Assembly (NCBI GenBank): GCA_017434685.1
Contig: JAFREV010000159.1
Location: forward strand, 1 to 8,128
Direction of reading: 5' to 3'
Length of the DNA: 8,128 nt
Source of the DNA: Mogibacterium sp.
GTDB taxonomy: Bacteria; Bacillota; Clostridia; Peptostreptococcales; Anaerovoracaceae
The notes under the pieces are model-generated. The model searched no databases, was not told where the DNA came from, and saw only the letters and a program-made list of their open reading frames with translations. Positions 5,363-8,128 of this stretch are shown here, in pieces; the first letter of the stretch is position 1; each line of letters starts with the position of its first letter. A program made the translations under genes and the position numbers.

Positions 5363-5770
5363 ATGAAAGCAATGCACAGAAAAAGGATATATAATGCTGT
5401 CCAGTGGTCTTGGGGACTTCCTCAGACGCTGGCCGGGTTTGCCTTATATATGGCGCACCGCGGTAATAAGCAATATGATTACGGCGGCGCAAAAGTAACG
5501 GTTTGGGACAGAAATGACGGGGTTTCGCTCGGCAAATTTATATTTGCACCGGACGATGAGCATATGCTGAGCCATGAGTACGGGCACACTAAGCAGTCTC
5601 TTTTGCTCGGTCCGCTGTATCTTCCGCTGATAGGACTTCCGTCTCTGATATGGAACAGACTGCCTTATTTCAAAAGTTTCAGAAAAAAAACAGGAAAATC
5701 CTACGATTCGATTATAATAGAGAGGAGTGCAACATATCTCGGGAACTCTCGTATAGGCACTCGCAAATAA
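5363..5770 (+). CDS. Small putative zinc metallopeptidase-like protein (HEYGH motif), family not named
   Basis: A 135-residue protein that I cannot assign to a named family. It has a short hydrophobic segment near the N-terminus (about 15-30, WSWGLPQTLAGFALYM), a predicted beta region (43-61), the zinc-binding HExxH motif H71-E-Y-G-H75, and a hydrophobic stretch 79-97 (LLLGPLYLPLIGLPSLIW). A downstream E120 in ERSATYLG could be the third zinc ligand, as in gluzincin-type sites. The layout suggests a small membrane-associated hydrolase or a degenerate relative; catalysis is not shown. The start is uncertain: ATG at 5363 has AAGGA 17 nt upstream, which is too far, with ATG at 5372 as the alternative. 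An in-frame stop at 5348 rules out anything earlier than 5351. It lies 28 nt before the penicillin-binding protein gene and is probably cotranscribed with it. Confidence 0.75.
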   Translation: MKAMHRKRIYNAVQWSWGLPQTLAGFALYMAHRGNKQYDYGGAKVTVWDRNDGVSLGKFIFAPDDEHMLSHEYGHTKQSLLLGPLYLPLIGLPSLIWNRLPYFKSFRKKTGKSYDSIIIERSATYLGNSRIGTRK

Positions 5771-5798
5771 CGGTTTACAGTAAAACAGGTTAGTTAAA

Positions 5799-8128
5799 AT
5801 GGCAAGAGAAGAAAGACACGTAAAATCAAGATTCAAGAAGTTTAAAGAGTTATCCACCGGAAAGAAGATTATCAGTATAGCCGCGCTGCTATTTTTGATT
5901 GGTATTGTGGCCGGTACCGCCACGATGGGTTATACCGCGTATAAAATCGGAAAGATCAATCAGGATACGATGTACAGCAATATAGAAAGATCGTCCATTT
6001 TGTATGACATCGACGGGGAGGAGATTGACACTCTTCACTATACAGAGGACAGGACTATTGTTCCTATTGAGGACATGCCCGACAATCTGAAGAATGCTTT
6101 CATTGCTGTAGAGGACAAGACATTCTACAAGCACCACGGATTCAACTTCAGGAGAATGTTCGGTGCCGTCCTGTCGAAACTGACGGGGCGCTCATCGTCT
6201 ATCAGCGGTACATCTACCATAACTCAGCAATTGGCCAGAAACGCTTATCTTGCGGAAATAAAGAGCCAGAGGAGCATTAGGCGTAAACTGTCTGAAATGT
6301 ATATAGCTTGGAGACTCGAAAGCAAGCTGTCAAAGGATGAGATTCTGGAAGCGTATCTGAATACCATCTACCTCGGTTACGGAAACTATGGCGTAAGTGC
6401 AGCGGCAAGGACCTATTTCTCGAAGGACGTGGAGGATCTCGATCTCGCTGAGTGTGCTGCTCTTGCGGCACTGCCTCAGGCTCCGGATGCTTATGCTTTA
6501 ATTACGACTGAACCGGAAGAAGGGGCAGAAGAGATAACGAATATTAACTACTATACTTTTGATTCCGTGGGTGATGAAGAGGAAGAAACAGACGCAGACA
6601 CCGAGGATTCTTATACATACACGGATGCGGAGACAGAAGGTGAGGACGAAGGAAACGGTGAGGAAGAAGCGAAGTATTACGCCAACGACGTATCCAAAGA
6701 GAGAAGAGATCTCGTGCTTGACCAGATGGCAGACCAAGGGTTTATATCCGAAGCTGATGCAAGCGATGCATATGTGGATATCATTGATATATTGGAACCG
6801 AGTTTCGAAAAGAGTGAATCCGCATATACATATTTCAAAGACTATCTGGCAGATGTAGTTGCTGCGGATTTGATGGAGAAATACAAAATGAGCGAGGAAG
6901 AAGCTCAACGTACGGTATATACGGGCGGTCTCAAGATCAACACCACCATCGACAGCACGATTCAGAATATCATCTATGATGAATTTCAGGATGACAGCAA
7001 TTTCCCTCAAGCCGAAGACGGAAGCAAAGTCCAAGCCAGCATGGTCGTAACAGAAGTCGGCACAGGACATATAAGTGCTATGGTCGGAGGAAGGGATGCA
7101 AAAGGCTCTAAACTCTTTAACAGAGCTGTCAGTCCTAGACAACCGGGATCATCCATCAAGCCGTTGGCTGTCTACGGCGCTGCTCTTCAAAAGAGTTATG
7201 AATATGCCAAGAAGAATCAGAAATTCCCGTTTGTGGACTATGGCTTTGACAGTCAAGGTACGAAATACTGGGGTGACTATATTACGGCCAGTTCAGGAGT
7301 AATCGATGAGCCTCTTAAAATTAACGGTGAAATCTGGCCTCAAAACGCATCGAGGAGTTTCAGCGGAAGCAATTCATTCAGGTCCGCACTTCAGAAGTCC
7401 ATTAATACCTGTGCCGTAAAAATCGTATGGCAGGTCGGACTTGAGTACTCCGCAGAGATGCTCGAGAAGTACAAACTCTCGACAATAGTTACCGATCAGA
7501 ATGAAAAAACGAATGACATAAATCCTGCGGCTCTTGCTCTGGGTGCTATGACTTACGGCGTTACACCGCTTGATATGTCGCTCGCTTATGCGGTATTCCC
7601 TGGAGGTGGCAAACTGTATTCGCCGGTTTCATATATAAATGTAATGGACGGTGATGATAATCTTCTGCTTGTAGGTAAGAGCGAGGAGACCGAAGTACTC
7701 GACAAAGGCGTTGCCTGGATTATGACAGATCTTCTGAAATCAGTAGTTTCAAACGGACTCGGAAGCCCGGCTGCTATTTCAGGCATTCAGGCCGGAGGTA
7801 AAACCGGAACAACCAACGACACTTTCGATGTGTGGTTTGATGGCTTTACGCCTGAGTACTCAGCCGCTCTTTGGATAGGAACGGACCTCAATGTCGAGAT
7901 GTACGGTTCTTCGAGCCAGGCTGCTGCACTTTGGGGAAAGATAATGGGACAGATTCCGGGTATCAGAAACGGAGAATACTCTGAAATGCCTTCTAATGTC
8001 ATAAAGAAGGGTGGGGAGTATTATTCTCTCGGTACGGAGAAGAACCCGGGCAACTTCTCAGGAAGATCTGACAAAAAATCTAAGAGCAGTAATAGTTCCG
8101 ATAACAAGGATGAGGAAAAGGAGAAGGA
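5799..8128 (+). CDS. Class A penicillin-binding protein (bifunctional transglycosylase/transpeptidase), 3' end missing
   Basis: An open frame runs from ATG at 5799 to the right edge (776 complete codons). After a short basic cytoplasmic N-terminus there is one membrane anchor (about 24-48). The GT51 glycosyltransferase domain follows, with VEDKTFYKHHG (catalytic E105), GTSTITQQL from 137 and EAYLNTIYLGYGNYG near 184-198. It polymerises lipid II into glycan strands. The transpeptidase domain has the acyl-serine motif S451-S-I-K454 in QPGSSIKP, S534-I-N536, and K668-T-G670, and cross-links peptides; it is the beta-lactam target. An acidic insert (238-290) separates the two domains. The visible C-terminus (from about 747) becomes a hydrophilic Ser/Lys/Glu-rich tail and is cut by the window. 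AGGT 8 nt upstream is a modest ribosome binding site. This is PBP1A (ponA/mrcA)-like; the exact orthologue name is not certain. Confidence 0.96.
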   Translation, partial: MAREERHVKSRFKKFKELSTGKKIISIAALLFLIGIVAGTATMGYTAYKIGKINQDTMYSNIERSSILYDIDGEEIDTLHYTEDRTIVPIEDMPDNLKNAFIAVEDKTFYKHHGFNFRRMFGAVLSKLTGRSSSISGTSTITQQLARNAYLAEIKSQRSIRRKLSEMYIAWRLESKLSKDEILEAYLNTIYLGYGNYGVSAAARTYFSKDVEDLDLAECAALAALPQAPDAYALITTEPEEGAEEITNINYYTFDSVGDEEEETDADTEDSYTYTDAETEGEDEGNGEEEAKYYANDVSKERRDLVLDQMADQGFISEADASDAYVDIIDILEPSFEKSESAYTYFKDYLADVVAADLMEKYKMSEEEAQRTVYTGGLKINTTIDSTIQNIIYDEFQDDSNFPQAEDGSKVQASMVVTEVGTGHISAMVGGRDAKGSKLFNRAVSPRQPGSSIKPLAVYGAALQKSYEYAKKNQKFPFVDYGFDSQGTKYWGDYITASSGVIDEPLKINGEIWPQNASRSFSGSNSFRSALQKSINTCAVKIVWQVGLEYSAEMLEKYKLSTIVTDQNEKTNDINPAALALGAMTYGVTPLDMSLAYAVFPGGGKLYSPVSYINVMDGDDNLLLVGKSEETEVLDKGVAWIMTDLLKSVVSNGLGSPAAISGIQAGGKTGTTNDTFDVWFDGFTPEYSAALWIGTDLNVEMYGSSSQAAALWGKIMGQIPGIRNGEYSEMPSNVIKKGGEYYSLGTEKNPGNFSGRSDKKSKSSNSSDNKDEEKEK
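6510..6668 (+). other. Acidic low-complexity insert within the penicillin-binding protein
   Basis: Residues 238-290 hold 24 Asp/Glu and no Lys or Arg, with many Thr, Tyr and Gly. The segment lies just after LAALPQAPDAY, where class A PBPs normally continue within about 15 residues to the N-P...R-R-N/D-x-V-L-D-Q-M linker. Here that linker follows as SKERRDLVLDQM. The insert keeps frame and both flanks are conserved, so it is part of the gene rather than a frameshift. It is predicted to be disordered and extracellular. Confidence 0.8.

Noticed and set aside
6510..6668. Frameshift or assembly error in the PBP gene
   Set aside because: Conserved transglycosylase sequence before and conserved linker and transpeptidase motifs after the segment are in the same frame with no stop, so it is a true in-frame insert.
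6498..7142. Long minus-strand open frame (214 codons) opposite the PBP gene
   Set aside because: It is antisense to conserved PBP coding sequence, including the acidic insert. Its Phe/Cys/Ile-rich product is a shadow of GAA/GAG/GAT-rich codons rather than a real membrane protein.

Overview
The window looks like chromosomal DNA from an anaerobic, mid-GC member of the Firmicutes (Clostridia). The signs are strong AGGAGG-type ribosome binding sites, a TTG start, a thiamin salvage operon of clostridial type behind a TPP riboswitch with an intrinsic terminator, and a class A penicillin-binding protein of Gram-positive character. This assignment is inferred from gene content, not from a marker gene. 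Nothing in the window looks like a phage, insertion sequence, CRISPR array, tRNA or rRNA.

Left half, minus strand (about 4701 down to 1): one compact thiamin salvage operon. Reading 5'->3' on the minus strand it has a sigma70-type promoter, a TPP riboswitch, an intrinsic terminator, then thiM, thiE, a HAD-family phosphatase gene, thiD, cytX and the 5' part of thiN (cut by the window edge). Most junctions overlap or abut: 14 nt, 4 nt, an 83-nt gap, 1 nt, 4 nt. The genes form a nearly complete route. CytX probably imports the pyrimidine HMP and ThiD phosphorylates it to HMP-PP. ThiM phosphorylates the thiazole alcohol and ThiE joins the two into thiamin monophosphate (ThMP). The HAD enzyme probably dephosphorylates ThMP to thiamin, and ThiN pyrophosphorylates thiamin to ThDP. 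No ThiL (ThMP kinase) is present in the visible part, so the HAD phosphatase plus ThiN appear to replace it. End product ThDP would then close the operon through the riboswitch.

Middle (4681-4808): a divergent intergenic region with the thi promoter on the minus strand and a weak candidate extended -10 promoter on the plus strand.

Right half, plus strand (4809 to the end): a low-molecular-weight protein tyrosine phosphatase with a TTG start, a small HEYGH-containing putative zinc metallopeptidase of an unnamed family, and a large class A penicillin-binding protein (GT51 transglycosylase plus transpeptidase) that runs off the right edge. The PBP carries an unusual, very acidic insert between its two catalytic domains.

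No wholly new system is evident. The points most worth following up are the HAD/ThiN branch of the operon, the acidic insert of the PBP, the small HEYGH protein beside it, and two unexplained inverted-repeat regions (2324-2383 and 5273-5340).
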